Of a stretch of DNA of 64,000 nt, positions 1 to 9,008 are shown piece by piece. This DNA comes from VXYL01 sp965199945 (lineage in GTDB: Bacteria; Pseudomonadota; Gammaproteobacteria; Pseudomonadales; Azotimanducaceae): assembly GCA_965199945.1 (NCBI GenBank), contig OZ241354.1, positions 186,001-250,000 of the forward strand, written 5' to 3'. Numbering within the stretch: the stretch's first letter is position 1; each line of letters begins with the position of its first letter. Under the pieces are notes generated by a model that saw only the letters and a list, made by a program, of their open reading frames with translations, had not been told where the DNA came from and did no database searches. The position numbers and the translations under genes are program-made.

Positions 1-17
1 ACGTGGAAGGGCGAGCG

Positions 18-653
18 ATGACTGCCGCGGAAGGGCCCGGCGCGGGCGGTCGCTGGCGGCTCGCCGTGCGTCAGCTGCCGAACCTCGTGACCGTGGCGCG
101 GGTGGCGCTCGTGGTGCCCACGGTCTGGCTGCTGTGGCACGAACACGTGGTGGCTGCGCTGGCGCTCATCGCCATCGGCGGTCTCTCCGATGCGGTGGAC
201 GGCGAACTCGCGCGCCGCTTCGATTGGCGCACCCGCTTCGGCGCCATCGCCGATCCGATAGCGGACAAGCTGCTCGTGGTGGCGGTGTTCGTCGTGCTCG
301 CCTTGCAGGGTCACCTGCCGGCCTGGCTGCTCGCCGTCGTGGTCGGGCGCGATCTCGTGATCATCTCCGGCGCTCTTGCGTACCGCATCCTGTTCGGCGA
401 GCTGGAGATGCAGCCGACGCCGATCAGCAAGGCGAACACCGTTCTGCAGATCGTGGTTCTCGCGCTGGTGCTCGTGCATCGCACGAACTTCGAGCCGGCC
501 GCCAGCCTTGCCGGCCTGGTCGATCCAGTCGGCTTCTTTCTGGTCGGCGCATCCAGCGTGGTGTCGGGGCTGCACTACGTTCTGGTGTGGAGCCGCCGGG
601 CGCGCGACGAGCATCGGGCGCGCGCCGGCGGCGAGAGCGAGGAGCCGCGATGA
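18..653 (+). CDS. CDP-alcohol phosphatidyltransferase family protein
   Basis: An integral membrane enzyme of the PgsA/CDP-alcohol phosphatidyltransferase family, 211 residues. It should transfer a phosphatidyl group from CDP-diacylglycerol to an alcohol such as glycerol phosphate during phospholipid synthesis. The full family signature D-x2-D-G-x2-A-R-x8-G-x3-D-x3-D is visible, with metal-binding Asp at residues 58, 61, 79 and 83 and Gly62, Ala65 and Arg66 between them. Several hydrophobic helices surround it. I took the ATG at 18; a GTG at position 3 is the only other in-frame choice and the true start could lie off the window. The stop overlaps the hda start (ATGA), so the two are translationally coupled. 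The exact acceptor alcohol cannot be told from sequence. Confidence 0.88.
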   Translation: MTAAEGPGAGGRWRLAVRQLPNLVTVARVALVVPTVWLLWHEHVVAALALIAIGGLSDAVDGELARRFDWRTRFGAIADPIADKLLVVAVFVVLALQGHLPAWLLAVVVGRDLVIISGALAYRILFGELEMQPTPISKANTVLQIVVLALVLVHRTNFEPAASLAGLVDPVGFFLVGASSVVSGLHYVLVWSRRARDEHRARAGGESEEPR

Positions 654-1330
654 ACGGCACCGCCGCGCAACTGCCGATGCCCTTCGCGCTGCCGAAGCAG
701 AACACCTTCGAGCGCTTCGTCGTCGGCGCCAACGCGGAGCTCGTGCAGCGGCTGCAACGGCGCAGCGACGGCTTCGACTGCCTGTGGCTGTTCGGCCCAG
801 GCGGCGTCGGCAAGACGCATCTGCTGCAGGCCGCGTGCAGCAAGTGGCGCGGGGCATCCTACATCCCGGCGCGCGGCATCGACGCCTCGACCACCTCCTT
901 GGACGCCTACTCCTGGTGCGACGTGCTGGCCGTGGACGACGTGCCCTGGTGGCTGGGCAATCGGGAGAGCGAAGTGGCGACCTTGGCGCTCTACAACAAG
1001 CTCTCCCGCAACGGCGCCATGCTGGTCTTCGCCGCGGGCCGTTCGCCGAGGGAGGTGGAGTGCGTGCTGCCGGACTTGCGTTCGCGTTTGTGCGCCGCAA
1101 GCTGCTATCGGATCGCGCCGCTCGCGGACGACGACAAGCTGCAGATGCTCGCGGAAGAAGCGCTGCGGCGCGGCCTGCTGCTCGGCGACGACGTGCTGCA
1201 ATTCCTATTGGCGCGCGCGAGCCGCGGGCAGCGCGACCTGATGCGCCTGCTCGACCGGCTCGACCACGCGTCGCTGGCGCAGCACCGGCGCATCACCATT
1301 CCCTTCGTGAAGGCGGTGCTGTGCCTCTGA
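650..1330 (+). CDS. hda: DnaA regulatory inactivator Hda
   Basis: A DnaA-family AAA+ protein of 226 residues that lacks the DNA-binding domain of DnaA. Hda stimulates ATP hydrolysis on DnaA when bound to the sliding clamp, preventing over-initiation of replication. Visible marks are an N-terminal clamp-binding hexapeptide QLPMPF (residues 7-12), the DnaA-like PFALPKQNTFERFVVG opening, a Walker A motif GPGGVGKT (residues 49-56) and a Walker B VLAVDD near residue 97. Its start overlaps the stop of the phosphatidyltransferase by four bases and its own end overlaps murG by ten. The order phospholipid synthase-hda is one seen in gammaproteobacteria. Confidence 0.92.
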   Translation: MNGTAAQLPMPFALPKQNTFERFVVGANAELVQRLQRRSDGFDCLWLFGPGGVGKTHLLQAACSKWRGASYIPARGIDASTTSLDAYSWCDVLAVDDVPWWLGNRESEVATLALYNKLSRNGAMLVFAAGRSPREVECVLPDLRSRLCAASCYRIAPLADDDKLQMLAEEALRRGLLLGDDVLQFLLARASRGQRDLMRLLDRLDHASLAQHRRITIPFVKAVLCL

Positions 1331-2442
1331 GCCGCGTGGCGGTCACCGGCGGTGGCACGGCCGGCCATGTGGTGCCCGCCATCCCGATCATGCAGGCGCT
1401 GCTCGGCCAAGGCTGCGAGGTGTTCTTCGTCGGCGGCGCGACCGGCCCGGAGCGGGATCTGGTGGCGCCCTTGGGCGTGCGCTTCCACGCCGTCAGCACC
1501 GGCAAGCTGCGCCGCTATCTCTCCTTCGACAACGTGCTCGACGCGCTGCGGATTCCGCTCGGCATCTGCCAGGCCTGGCGGCTGCTGCGGCGCTTGCGCC
1601 CGCAAGTGCTCTTCTCCAAAGGCGGCTTTGCCTCCTTTCCCGCGGTGGTCGGCGCCTGGCTGAACGGCGTGCCGGTGGTGGCGCACGAATCGGACCTAAC
1701 GCCCGGACTCGCGAACCGCCTCGCGGCGCCGTTCATCCGCACGCTGTGCGTCAACTTCGACGCCACCGGGCGCGAATCGGCCAACGGCGTCGAACGCGTC
1801 GTCGTCAGCGGAACGCCGCTGCGTTCGGAACTGCTGGCCGGCGATGCCCAACGCGGCCGAGCGCTGCTTGGCTTCGACGAGGCGAACGGCGGCGCATCCG
1901 CAAAGCCAGTGCTGCTCGTCGTCGGCGGCAGCCTTGGCGCGGCGGCATTGAACGACGTCGTGCGCGGCGCCCTCGACCGTCTGCTGAAGCGCTATCGGGT
2001 GGTTCACGTCTGCGGCGCCGGCAAGCTGGACGCGGCCCTCGACGGCGAGTCCGGCTACGCGCAGCGGGAGTTCGTCGGCGACCAATGGGGCGATGTCATC
2101 GCCGCCGCCGATCTGGTGGTGTCCAGGGCCGGGGCGAATGCGCTCTGCGAGTGGCTCGCGCTGGGCAAGCCGCACCTGCTGGTGCCGCTGCCGAAGACCG
2201 CGAGCCGCGGCGATCAGGTCGAGAACGCGGCCTTCGCCGAATCCAAAGGCTGGAGTCTGGTGATCCCCGAACATGAACTGAACTCAACGACGCTGCTCGA
2301 CGGCGTGGCTAGGCTTGCGTCCCTTGCGCCGGAAATCACGCGCCGTCTGGAGACCTTTCGCAGCGCGGACAGCGTCGCCATCGTCCTCGCCGAACTGCAC
2401 CGGGCCGCCGGCATCGCGTCTTGCGCGCCGGCCGTGCGCTAG
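1321..2442 (+). CDS. murG: UDP-GlcNAc:undecaprenyl-PP-MurNAc-pentapeptide GlcNAc transferase (MurG), Firmicute-like
   Basis: A GT28 glycosyltransferase of 373 residues that would convert lipid I to lipid II on the inner face of the membrane. It begins at a GTG inside the hda stop region and opens with VAVTGGGTAGHVVPA, the glycine-rich lipid-binding loop. The loop reads GGTAGH rather than the GGTGGH usual in Proteobacteria. The stretch SKGGFASFPAVVGAWLNGVP followed by HESDLTPGLANRLA also resembles MurG of Bacillus and Streptococcus. The C-terminal UDP-GlcNAc domain has GGSLGAAALND and SRAGANALCEWLALGKP. No other division or cell-wall gene is near, so this copy lies outside a dcw cluster. It may be a second or transferred MurG, or a related lipid glycosyltransferase. 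Confidence 0.85.
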   Translation: MPLSRVAVTGGGTAGHVVPAIPIMQALLGQGCEVFFVGGATGPERDLVAPLGVRFHAVSTGKLRRYLSFDNVLDALRIPLGICQAWRLLRRLRPQVLFSKGGFASFPAVVGAWLNGVPVVAHESDLTPGLANRLAAPFIRTLCVNFDATGRESANGVERVVVSGTPLRSELLAGDAQRGRALLGFDEANGGASAKPVLLVVGGSLGAAALNDVVRGALDRLLKRYRVVHVCGAGKLDAALDGESGYAQREFVGDQWGDVIAAADLVVSRAGANALCEWLALGKPHLLVPLPKTASRGDQVENAAFAESKGWSLVIPEHELNSTTLLDGVARLASLAPEITRRLETFRSADSVAIVLAELHRAAGIASCAPAVR

Positions 2443-2495
2443 GCTGGCCCTCTCCGACAACAACTCCACTAAGAGCCAAGAAGAGCCGAACACAG

Positions 2496-3680
2496 ATGTA
2501 CAGAGTCAAGACCTTCAACCAGATCGCCGCCAAGGGCCTGCAGCGGTTTCCCGCCGGCGGCTTCGAGGTCGGCCCGGACGTGGCGTCGCCGCACGCGCTG
2601 CTGCTGCGCAGCCACCGGCTGGACGCGAACGCGCTGCCGGAAGGCTTGAGCGCGGTGGCGCGGGCGGGCGTTGGCGTCAACAACGTGCCGGTGGACGCCT
2701 GCACCGCGCGCGGCATCGTCGTCTTCAACACGCCGGGGGCGAACGCCAACTCGGTGAAGGAGCTGGTTCTGGCGGCGCTGCTGCTCACCTCCCGGGACGT
2801 GCTGGGCGGCTTCCAGTACGTCCGTTCGGTTGCCGAAACGACGGACGATGCCGAGCTGCATCGGGTGGTCGAGCGCGAGAAGCGCCGCTTCAAGGGGCGC
2901 GAAGTGGCGGGGCGCACGCTCGGCATCGTCGGCCTCGGCGCCATCGGCTCGCGGGTCGCCAAGGCGGCGCTGAATCTCGGCATGGACGTGCTCGGCTTCG
3001 ACCCCGCGTTGTCCGTGGAGGCAGCGTGGCGTCTGCCGAGCGACGTCAAGCGCATGGAGAACCTAGCCGCGCTCTTCGCGCGCTCGGACTGCGTCACCCT
3101 GCACATTCCCGCCGTCGCCGAGAACATCGCGCTGGTCGATGCCAAGGCGCTGGCGCGGTTCCGCAGCGGCGCGGTGCTGCTCAACTTCGCCCGCCAGGAG
3201 ATCGTGGACGAAGAGGCCGTGAAGAGCGCCCTCGAGAGCGGCAAGCTCGGCGCCTACTTCGCCGACTTTCCGAGCGCGACGCTCGCCAAGGTCGCCAACT
3301 TCCACGCGACGCCGCATCTCGGCGCCAGCACGGCGGAAGCGGAGGAGAACTGCGCCGCGATGGCCGCGGACCAGCTGGTGGCCTTCCTGCGCGACGGCAA
3401 CGTGGCGAACTCGGTGAACTTTCCGGCGGTGTCTCTGGAGCCCGCCGACGGCCACCGCATCGGCGTCGCCAACGCCAACGTGGCGGGAATGCTCGGACAG
3501 ATCATGTCGGTCTTCGCGGACGCCAACGTCAACGTCATCGACATGATCAACAAGAGCCGCGACGACGTGGCCTACAACCTCATCGACCTCGACACCGCGC
3601 CGAGCGACGCGGTGATCGCCCGCATCGAGGCCATCGAGGAAGTGCGGAGCGTGCGCGTCTTCGAGCGCATCGATCCTTGA
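2496..3680 (+). CDS. serA: D-3-phosphoglycerate dehydrogenase, short ACT type
   Basis: A 394-residue NAD-dependent 2-hydroxyacid dehydrogenase that oxidises 3-phosphoglycerate, the first step of serine synthesis. A Rossmann motif VGLGAIGSRVAKAAL is followed by LGFDP, where the Asp binds the adenine ribose. The early segment VARAGVGVNNVPVDACTARG and the catalytic-domain stretch NFARQEIVDE are typical. A single C-terminal ACT domain (VANVAGM-like segment, about residues 325-390) suggests feedback binding of an amino acid. The length matches the short SerA class of about 395 residues rather than the 525-residue class. The start is the first ATG after murG, 53 bases downstream. Confidence 0.92.
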   Translation: MYRVKTFNQIAAKGLQRFPAGGFEVGPDVASPHALLLRSHRLDANALPEGLSAVARAGVGVNNVPVDACTARGIVVFNTPGANANSVKELVLAALLLTSRDVLGGFQYVRSVAETTDDAELHRVVEREKRRFKGREVAGRTLGIVGLGAIGSRVAKAALNLGMDVLGFDPALSVEAAWRLPSDVKRMENLAALFARSDCVTLHIPAVAENIALVDAKALARFRSGAVLLNFARQEIVDEEAVKSALESGKLGAYFADFPSATLAKVANFHATPHLGASTAEAEENCAAMAADQLVAFLRDGNVANSVNFPAVSLEPADGHRIGVANANVAGMLGQIMSVFADANVNVIDMINKSRDDVAYNLIDLDTAPSDAVIARIEAIEEVRSVRVFERIDP

Positions 3681-3690
3681 CGACGAACCT

Positions 3691-4581
3691 TCAAGGGCGC
3701 AGCTTGCCGGCCACCTCGCGCAAGGCATCGACGAACGCCAGGGGTTGATCCAGGAAGACGTGGTGGCGGGCGTCCGCCACCTCGACCACTGGCACGTCCG
3801 AAGGAATCAACTCCAGCATGTAGTCCCGGGTGCGCTTGGTGAACGAGTCGCTCAGCTCGCCGTAGACGATTCCCACGGGGATAGACAGCGCCGAATAGTC
3901 GGCCGGTTCCCGTTCGCCGCCTTTGAGGGTGAGCGGCAGCTCTTCGTCGAACTTCCAGCCCCAGCCGCCGCCGTCCACGCGCATCAGGGACTGCTTGGCG
4001 ATGTAGGCGAGGATGTAGTCGTTGTCGCAAGGCTGCGGCGGGAACAGCCGAAAGCGCGCCTCGGCGGTCTCGCGGTCTGGATACGCCTTGGCCCGGCCGC
4101 CGCCCATCAGCGGCATGTCGGGCACGGGTTCGTCTGGGTGGCGGATGCCGGAATCGACCAGCACCAAGGCGCCGAAGCGGCGCGGAAACAGATTCGCGGC
4201 CTTCGCGGCCATCATGCCGCCGAAGCTGTGGCCGACGACGATCACGTCTTCGCCCAGGCCAGCGGCGTCGCACACCGCGACGATTTCCTGGGCGTAGGTT
4301 TCGGCGTCGTAGCCGTAGCGGTAGTCCGAATCGCCCATGCCGGTGAGATCCATCGCCACCACCCGGTACTTGTCAGCAAGCTGCGGGGCGATGAAGTCCC
4401 ACCAGTGGCTGTGCGCGTTCATGCCGTGGATCAGCAGCATGGGCTTCCCGCCGCCCTCCCAGCAGCGATAGACGACGTCGCATTCGTCCACTTCGACGCT
4501 GTGCTGCGACGCTTCCGTCTCCACCGCCGCCCAGAACCAATCGGGTATGGCCGCGCTTGGGCCCTTCTCCCACCGTGGCAT
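3691..4581 (-). CDS. alpha/beta hydrolase
   Basis: A cytoplasmic alpha/beta-hydrolase-fold enzyme of 296 residues without a signal peptide. The oxyanion-hole motif LLIHGMNAHSHWW (about residues 49-61) is followed by the nucleophile elbow VGHSFGG with Ser119. The C-terminal VADARHHVFLDQP supplies the catalytic His, and an Asp after strand 6 (LVLVDSGI region) or further on completes the triad. The ATG at 4581 was chosen because the protein from there starts with a typical short lead before the lid-independent core. An ORF extending upstream would have to run through the neighbouring gene. It converges with serA, ten bases apart. The substrate is unknown; carboxylesters are most likely. Confidence 0.85.
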   Translation of the reverse strand: MPRWEKGPSAAIPDWFWAAVETEASQHSVEVDECDVVYRCWEGGGKPMLLIHGMNAHSHWWDFIAPQLADKYRVVAMDLTGMGDSDYRYGYDAETYAQEIVAVCDAAGLGEDVIVVGHSFGGMMAAKAANLFPRRFGALVLVDSGIRHPDEPVPDMPLMGGGRAKAYPDRETAEARFRLFPPQPCDNDYILAYIAKQSLMRVDGGGWGWKFDEELPLTLKGGEREPADYSALSIPVGIVYGELSDSFTKRTRDYMLELIPSDVPVVEVADARHHVFLDQPLAFVDALREVAGKLRP

Positions 4582-4621
4582 CGCATCCTCCAAGTCTGCT
4601 CGCGGCAACGTTAACACCCGC

Positions 4622-5374
4622 CTACAGCAGGTAGGGCACCACCGCCCGGCGGCGCTTCGGGTAGGCCGGAAAGCGCTCGTGGTACCAGCGGTGCCGCCAC
4701 AGCGCCCGCGGCAGCAAGTTGGCGACCGTCCACAACGCGAAGGCGACGCCGGGCAGGGCCCAGGCCAGGATGGCCACGCCGATCCATTCGACGATCTCCC
4801 CCAGAAGATGCGGCGAAGAAACGACCTCAAAGGGGCCGCCTTTCGGCACGACGTAGGCGTCGCCTTGCCGCGAGCGCAATCGACGCAGATGGTAGTCCGC
4901 CCACACGTTCAAGGCCGCCCCGCCGAGCGCGAGGCCCAGGCCAAGGACGAAGCGCGGGTCGGCCATCCAATCCGCCGGATAGTCGGCAAAGTGCGCGAGA
5001 AACCAGCCCCAGAGCGCGCCGTTGACGCAGTTGAACGCGAAGCCGGACGCGCACAGCACGACCGGCGATCGAGAGCGCCTGCGCGGCACGAGGAACGGCC
5101 AGAGGAGGGTCCGGTGCGCATAGTGCGCAAGCCAGATCGCAAGCACGACGTTGCCGACCGAATGGAGGTTTCCGCTCGCCAGGTAGATGGCGGGAAAGAC
5201 GACGAGGGCGGGCGCTTCCATGACCACCCAAGCGGCGCGGCTGTCCATGCGCGGCCCGACGCCGCGCCCGCCGACGCGACCGACCGGGTCCCACTTCGTC
5301 AAGCCAAGATAGAACGCAGGAAGCGCCAGAAAAGCCCAGATCGAGGCCAGCAGCGCATAGACCTCGGCGTTCAC
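4622..5374 (-). CDS. membrane protein related to 3-oxo-5-alpha-steroid 4-dehydrogenases / isoprenylcysteine methyltransferase superfamily
   Basis: A polytopic membrane protein of 250 residues with about six hydrophobic helices. The C-terminal part contains YVVPKGGPFEVVSSPHLLGE, then EWIGVAILAW and a basic YHERFPAYPKRRR tail. This pattern of Gly-Pro-x-x-x-Val-x-x-Pro-H-x-x-x-E is shared by the NADPH-dependent steroid 5-alpha-reductase family and related methyltransferases. It starts with a GTG overlapping the stop of the upstream SDR gene (GTGA), so the two are coupled. The SDR resembles 3-beta-hydroxysteroid dehydrogenases, which supports a sterol- or isoprenoid-lipid reductase role by inference. 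No experiment-level assignment is possible. Confidence 0.78.
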   Translation of the reverse strand: MNAEVYALLASIWAFLALPAFYLGLTKWDPVGRVGGRGVGPRMDSRAAWVVMEAPALVVFPAIYLASGNLHSVGNVVLAIWLAHYAHRTLLWPFLVPRRRSRSPVVLCASGFAFNCVNGALWGWFLAHFADYPADWMADPRFVLGLGLALGGAALNVWADYHLRRLRSRQGDAYVVPKGGPFEVVSSPHLLGEIVEWIGVAILAWALPGVAFALWTVANLLPRALWRHRWYHERFPAYPKRRRAVVPYLL

Positions 5375-6390
5375 GGCTTGAGCATTTCGCTGCCGATGAA
5401 CCACTCCAGCGCGTCGCCGACCGTCTCCGCGAGGGCCCTTGGGGCGTAGCCCAGGCGCTCCCGCGCAACCGATTCGTCGACTTCGGTTGGGCAGTCGGCG
5501 ACGAGCGCCAAGGACTGCCGGGAATAGAGCGGCACGTCGCCTTTCAGTTTCGCCGCCAGCTTGATGAGCGGCAGCCCGACCTTCGCCAGCGAGAGCGGCA
5601 CCGTGGGCCGAGAGAGGTCGCGCCCGAGAACGTCGGCGCACAGCTGCGCCAACTTCGGCGCGGTGGCGTAAGTGCCGGCGATGATGAACGCCTTGCCGTC
5701 GCGCTCGCCTGGCCGGGCGGCGGCTGCCACCGCGATTTCGGCGACGTCGCGCACGTCGCACCACCAGTGCCCTTCCTTGATGAGGCACGGCAGTTTTCTG
5801 CTCGCAATGGCCAGCAACATGCGCCCCACCGCGGTCGGCGCCGCATCGCAAGGGCCGAGCAGCCCAGCCGGCGAGACGATGTCCACGTCGAGGTCGAAAC
5901 GGGAGATCGCCGCCAACGCTTCGCGGTGGCCCCCCGCCTTCGACGCGGCGTAGGGCTGCGTTGCGCTCAAGTGCAAGGGCGTCTCGTTGTTCCATGCGAC
6001 GCCGCGCAGCGGCCCGAAGGCATGCACGGAGCCGATGTGGACGAGCTTCCCCACGCTGGCGCGATGGCAGGCCTCGCAGACGTTGGCGACGCCTTGGGTA
6101 TTGACTGCCCGCGACTCCTCCAGCGTGTAGTCGTTGAACGGCAGCAGCGCGGCCGTGTGAATCACCGCTTTGCAGCCGGCGAACGCCGCGCGGATGGCGT
6201 CTTCGTCTCGAACGTCCGCTGCGGCGCCTGGGCCAAGATCGGCCAAGTCCGCCGGCAACGACCGCCTGCTGCCGGGGGCGACGATGGCTCGCACCTCTTC
6301 GCCTCTGGCCAGCAGGGCGCGGCAGACGTGGCTGCCGAGGAATCCCGCGGCGCCGGTCACGGCGATGGGGCCATCGGAAATCGGTGCCAT
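5371..6390 (-). CDS. NAD-dependent epimerase/dehydratase (3-beta-hydroxysteroid dehydrogenase-like, extended SDR)
   Basis: An extended short-chain dehydrogenase of 339 residues. The nucleotide-binding motif TGAAGFLG is at residues 12-19, and the catalytic residues are Ser121, Tyr147 and Lys151 (YAASK). The pattern VIHTAALLPFNDYTLEESRAVN and the C-terminal module with GKAFIIAGTY match the 3-beta-HSD/dihydroflavonol reductase group more than sugar epimerases. ATG at 6390 or ATG at 6402 could start it; neither has a clear Shine-Dalgarno, and 6390 gives the usual N-terminus. The gene ends in a four-base overlap with the steroid-reductase-like membrane protein. Together they could oxidise a 3-hydroxy group and reduce a conjugated double bond. 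Confidence 0.85.
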   Translation of the reverse strand: MAPISDGPIAVTGAAGFLGSHVCRALLARGEEVRAIVAPGSRRSLPADLADLGPGAAADVRDEDAIRAAFAGCKAVIHTAALLPFNDYTLEESRAVNTQGVANVCEACHRASVGKLVHIGSVHAFGPLRGVAWNNETPLHLSATQPYAASKAGGHREALAAISRFDLDVDIVSPAGLLGPCDAAPTAVGRMLLAIASRKLPCLIKEGHWWCDVRDVAEIAVAAAARPGERDGKAFIIAGTYATAPKLAQLCADVLGRDLSRPTVPLSLAKVGLPLIKLAAKLKGDVPLYSRQSLALVADCPTEVDESVARERLGYAPRALAETVGDALEWFIGSEMLKP

Positions 6391-6534
6391 GCGCGCGAGC
6401 ATAGCCGACCAGCCAACGCGACCGCCGTGCCAGCGCTTCGCTCTTCGGGGCGCCGACTGCTGCGGGTCGAACGCCGCAGTGTCGGCACTTAATCTACAAT
6501 GGCCGCCAGTCGTTCCAGCGGGAGAGCGTGGAAC

Positions 6535-8934
6535 ATGTCCAAGCCCAAGACGCTCGGCCAGCGACTCCGCTCCGCGGTCTCGTCGTTGACGGGCAAGCCA
6601 CGGCTGGACGCCGCCGATCCCGCCAAGCGCATCGACGCCGTGGCGGCGCTCGATGCCAACGAGCAGGACGCGCTTGCGAAGGTCTATCTCGGCGACGCGG
6701 CCAGAGAGGTGCGCCTTGCCGCGCTGGCCAAACTCGTCGATTCCCAGACGCTCCTCAAGGGGCTTGCCGACGGCGACGTGGCGGCGGCGACCACCGAGCG
6801 GCTGCTGACGCTGCTTCGCGAAGACGCCGTGCCGGAAGTCGCCGACGATCCGGCGTTTCGGCGCGCGGCGCTGGTCTACGCATCGACTCCCGCGGATGCG
6901 CTCGAGGCGGCGCAGCGCATCGAACCCGCAAGCGCGCGCGCCAACGCCCTGCTCGACAACGCCCGCGCCGACGTGCGCCTGGCCGTCGCCGAAGAGACGT
7001 GGGATCCAAGCGCCCTGGCGGAAGTCGAGAAGGCGGCGCGGGACCGCGACAAAGCCGTCAATCGGCTGGCACGGGAACGCTTGGCGCGGCTCCGCACCGG
7101 CACCGCGAGTCGGGAAAAGGAAGACACCCAGACCGAGCACCTGCTGCGCATGGCCGAGGCGCTCGACGACGACGAAGCCCACTACGACGCCAGACGTGAC
7201 GCCATCGAACGGGATTGGCAAGGGCACTTGGCGAGCCTCGCCGCCACGGATTCGGAACTCGCCGCCTTCGGCGTGGTGGCGCGCGACTTGGAGGCGACCC
7301 GGCGTCGCTTCCCGCCCCGTCGCCAAACGCCCAAGGCGGCGCCGGAACAGCGTGGCGAAGACTTCAAGGCGCTGCTCGAGGAAGCAAACGCGCTGCGCAC
7401 GGCCGTCTCCGCGACCACAGCCGATGTGGACGACGCCGCCGTCGCTGCGTTCGAGCACACCTTGAGCGAGCTGGCCGCCCGCTGGAGCGCGAGCGCCGAC
7501 TTGGCCCCGCCGAGCGACGCCCAGAGCGAGCGCTTCCACGCAGCGACGGCAGCCATTGCCGCCTCTTGCGATGCCGTCAAGCGCAGCGCCCTGCTCGCCA
7601 AGGAAAGCGGGCGTCTTCTGGAGAAGCCGGTGCCGGATGCGGCGCAGGCGGCGTCCATCGAGCAGGCGCGCAAGGAGATTCGCAGCCAGGCCAACGCGGC
7701 CGAGCGCTTGCTTGGCCGCTACGCATGGCCGGACGATCTGCCGCTGCCGGAAGCCGCGAAGGCGCTTCGGCAGCGGCAAGCGGACTTGGCCCAGGCCGAG
7801 CAGGCCTGCGTTGCCAGAACCGAGGCGCTGACGGACGAAGTCGCCGCTGGCATCGCCGAGCTTGAACGCGCCGTCGCCGAGGGCGCCGTCCACGACGCGC
7901 TTGCCAAGGATCGGCAACTGCGCGACTTGGCGAAGCAGTTGCCGCAAGACGCCGTCCGCCGCTTCAGCGCCGAACTCGCCTCCTTGGGCGGCCGAGTGCG
8001 CGAGCTGCGCGACTGGCGAACCTTCGCCGAAGTACCCAAGCGCGAAGCGCTCTGCGCGCAGATGGAGGACCTAGCCGACAACCCGCTGGAAATCCACGAC
8101 CAGGCGGACGCCGTGAAGGCCCTGCGCCAGCAGTGGAACGAACTCGGCGGCACCGACTCGCGGCAAGGCCGGGAACTCCGGAAGCGCTTCGACGGCGCCG
8201 CCGAACGCGCCTTCGATCCGTGCCGCAAGCACTTCAAGGAACAAGGCGAACGGCGCAAGTTCAATCTCGAGCAGCGCAAGGCGATCGTCTCCGCCTTGGC
8301 GGACTTCCTAGCCGAAAACGACTGGGCGCATGCGGATTGGCGCGGCGTAGAGCAGGTGCTGCGCCAGGCCCGCGCCGAGTGGCGCCGCTACCATCCCATG
8401 GATCGCCGCGCCGGCCGCGCCCTCGCCGAGCAGTTCGAGAAACTGGCCAGCGAAATCCACGGCAAGCTCAAGGACGCTTGGCAGCGCAGCCTCGAACGCA
8501 AGGAGAAGATCGTCGCCGACGCCAAGGAGGTGCGGGAATCCGGGCAGCAGGGCAGCGCCAAGGCGGAAGCCATCAAGGAACTGCAACGCCAATGGAAGGC
8601 GTCCGGCCCCGTGCCAAGGCGCGAGGACCAGCGCCTGTGGAAGCAGTTTCGCGCCGAATGCGACGCCGTCTTCGACGCACGGAACGCCGCCCAGGACCGC
8701 CACGCGAGCCGCCGCCGCGCCATTGAAGAAACGGAAACGCTGCTCACCGAACTGGAGCGCCGCGTGGACATCGACCCAGCCTTGGATCGAGACACCGTCG
8801 CCGACTACGGACGCCGCCTGACGGCCTTCGACAACCTGCCCAACGACCTGCAGCGCCGCATCGAAGCCATGCTGCAACACGCCGACCGTGCGGTGGTGGA
8901 TCGCCAGGCCGCCCGGGAGGCTGCATCGCCTTAG
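6535..8934 (+). CDS. DUF349 domain-containing coiled-coil protein
   Basis: A very charged, helix-rich soluble protein of 799 residues. The N-terminal half has degenerate HEAT-like helical segments (AREVRLAALAKLVD). The C-terminal third carries repeated DUF349 units recognised by patterns such as DAVKALRQQWNELG, EQVLRQARAEWRRYHP and EAIKELQRQWKASGPVPRRED, each with a W about ten residues after a Leu/Lys-rich helix. The ATG at 6535 is preceded by GGGAGAG, which decides it over the in-frame ATG at 6499. DUF349 proteins are widespread in gammaproteobacteria and their function is not established; stress roles have been suggested. A long open frame runs on the opposite strand but is a GC artefact. 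Confidence 0.88.
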   Translation: MSKPKTLGQRLRSAVSSLTGKPRLDAADPAKRIDAVAALDANEQDALAKVYLGDAAREVRLAALAKLVDSQTLLKGLADGDVAAATTERLLTLLREDAVPEVADDPAFRRAALVYASTPADALEAAQRIEPASARANALLDNARADVRLAVAEETWDPSALAEVEKAARDRDKAVNRLARERLARLRTGTASREKEDTQTEHLLRMAEALDDDEAHYDARRDAIERDWQGHLASLAATDSELAAFGVVARDLEATRRRFPPRRQTPKAAPEQRGEDFKALLEEANALRTAVSATTADVDDAAVAAFEHTLSELAARWSASADLAPPSDAQSERFHAATAAIAASCDAVKRSALLAKESGRLLEKPVPDAAQAASIEQARKEIRSQANAAERLLGRYAWPDDLPLPEAAKALRQRQADLAQAEQACVARTEALTDEVAAGIAELERAVAEGAVHDALAKDRQLRDLAKQLPQDAVRRFSAELASLGGRVRELRDWRTFAEVPKREALCAQMEDLADNPLEIHDQADAVKALRQQWNELGGTDSRQGRELRKRFDGAAERAFDPCRKHFKEQGERRKFNLEQRKAIVSALADFLAENDWAHADWRGVEQVLRQARAEWRRYHPMDRRAGRALAEQFEKLASEIHGKLKDAWQRSLERKEKIVADAKEVRESGQQGSAKAEAIKELQRQWKASGPVPRREDQRLWKQFRAECDAVFDARNAAQDRHASRRRAIEETETLLTELERRVDIDPALDRDTVADYGRRLTAFDNLPNDLQRRIEAMLQHADRAVVDRQAAREAASP

Positions 8935-9008
8935 GGCGAAGCGCAAGAGAATGGACGGACATGCCGCCATGTTCGCTCTGAGAGCGCGGCGCGCTCCGTG
9001 GGACAACC

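Noticed and set aside
5371..7947. Long open frame antisense to the DUF349 gene, extending the SDR gene N-terminally
   Set aside because: The extra 519 residues are low-complexity Arg/Gly/Ala sequence with no domain. GC-rich codon bias on the other strand keeps the frame open.
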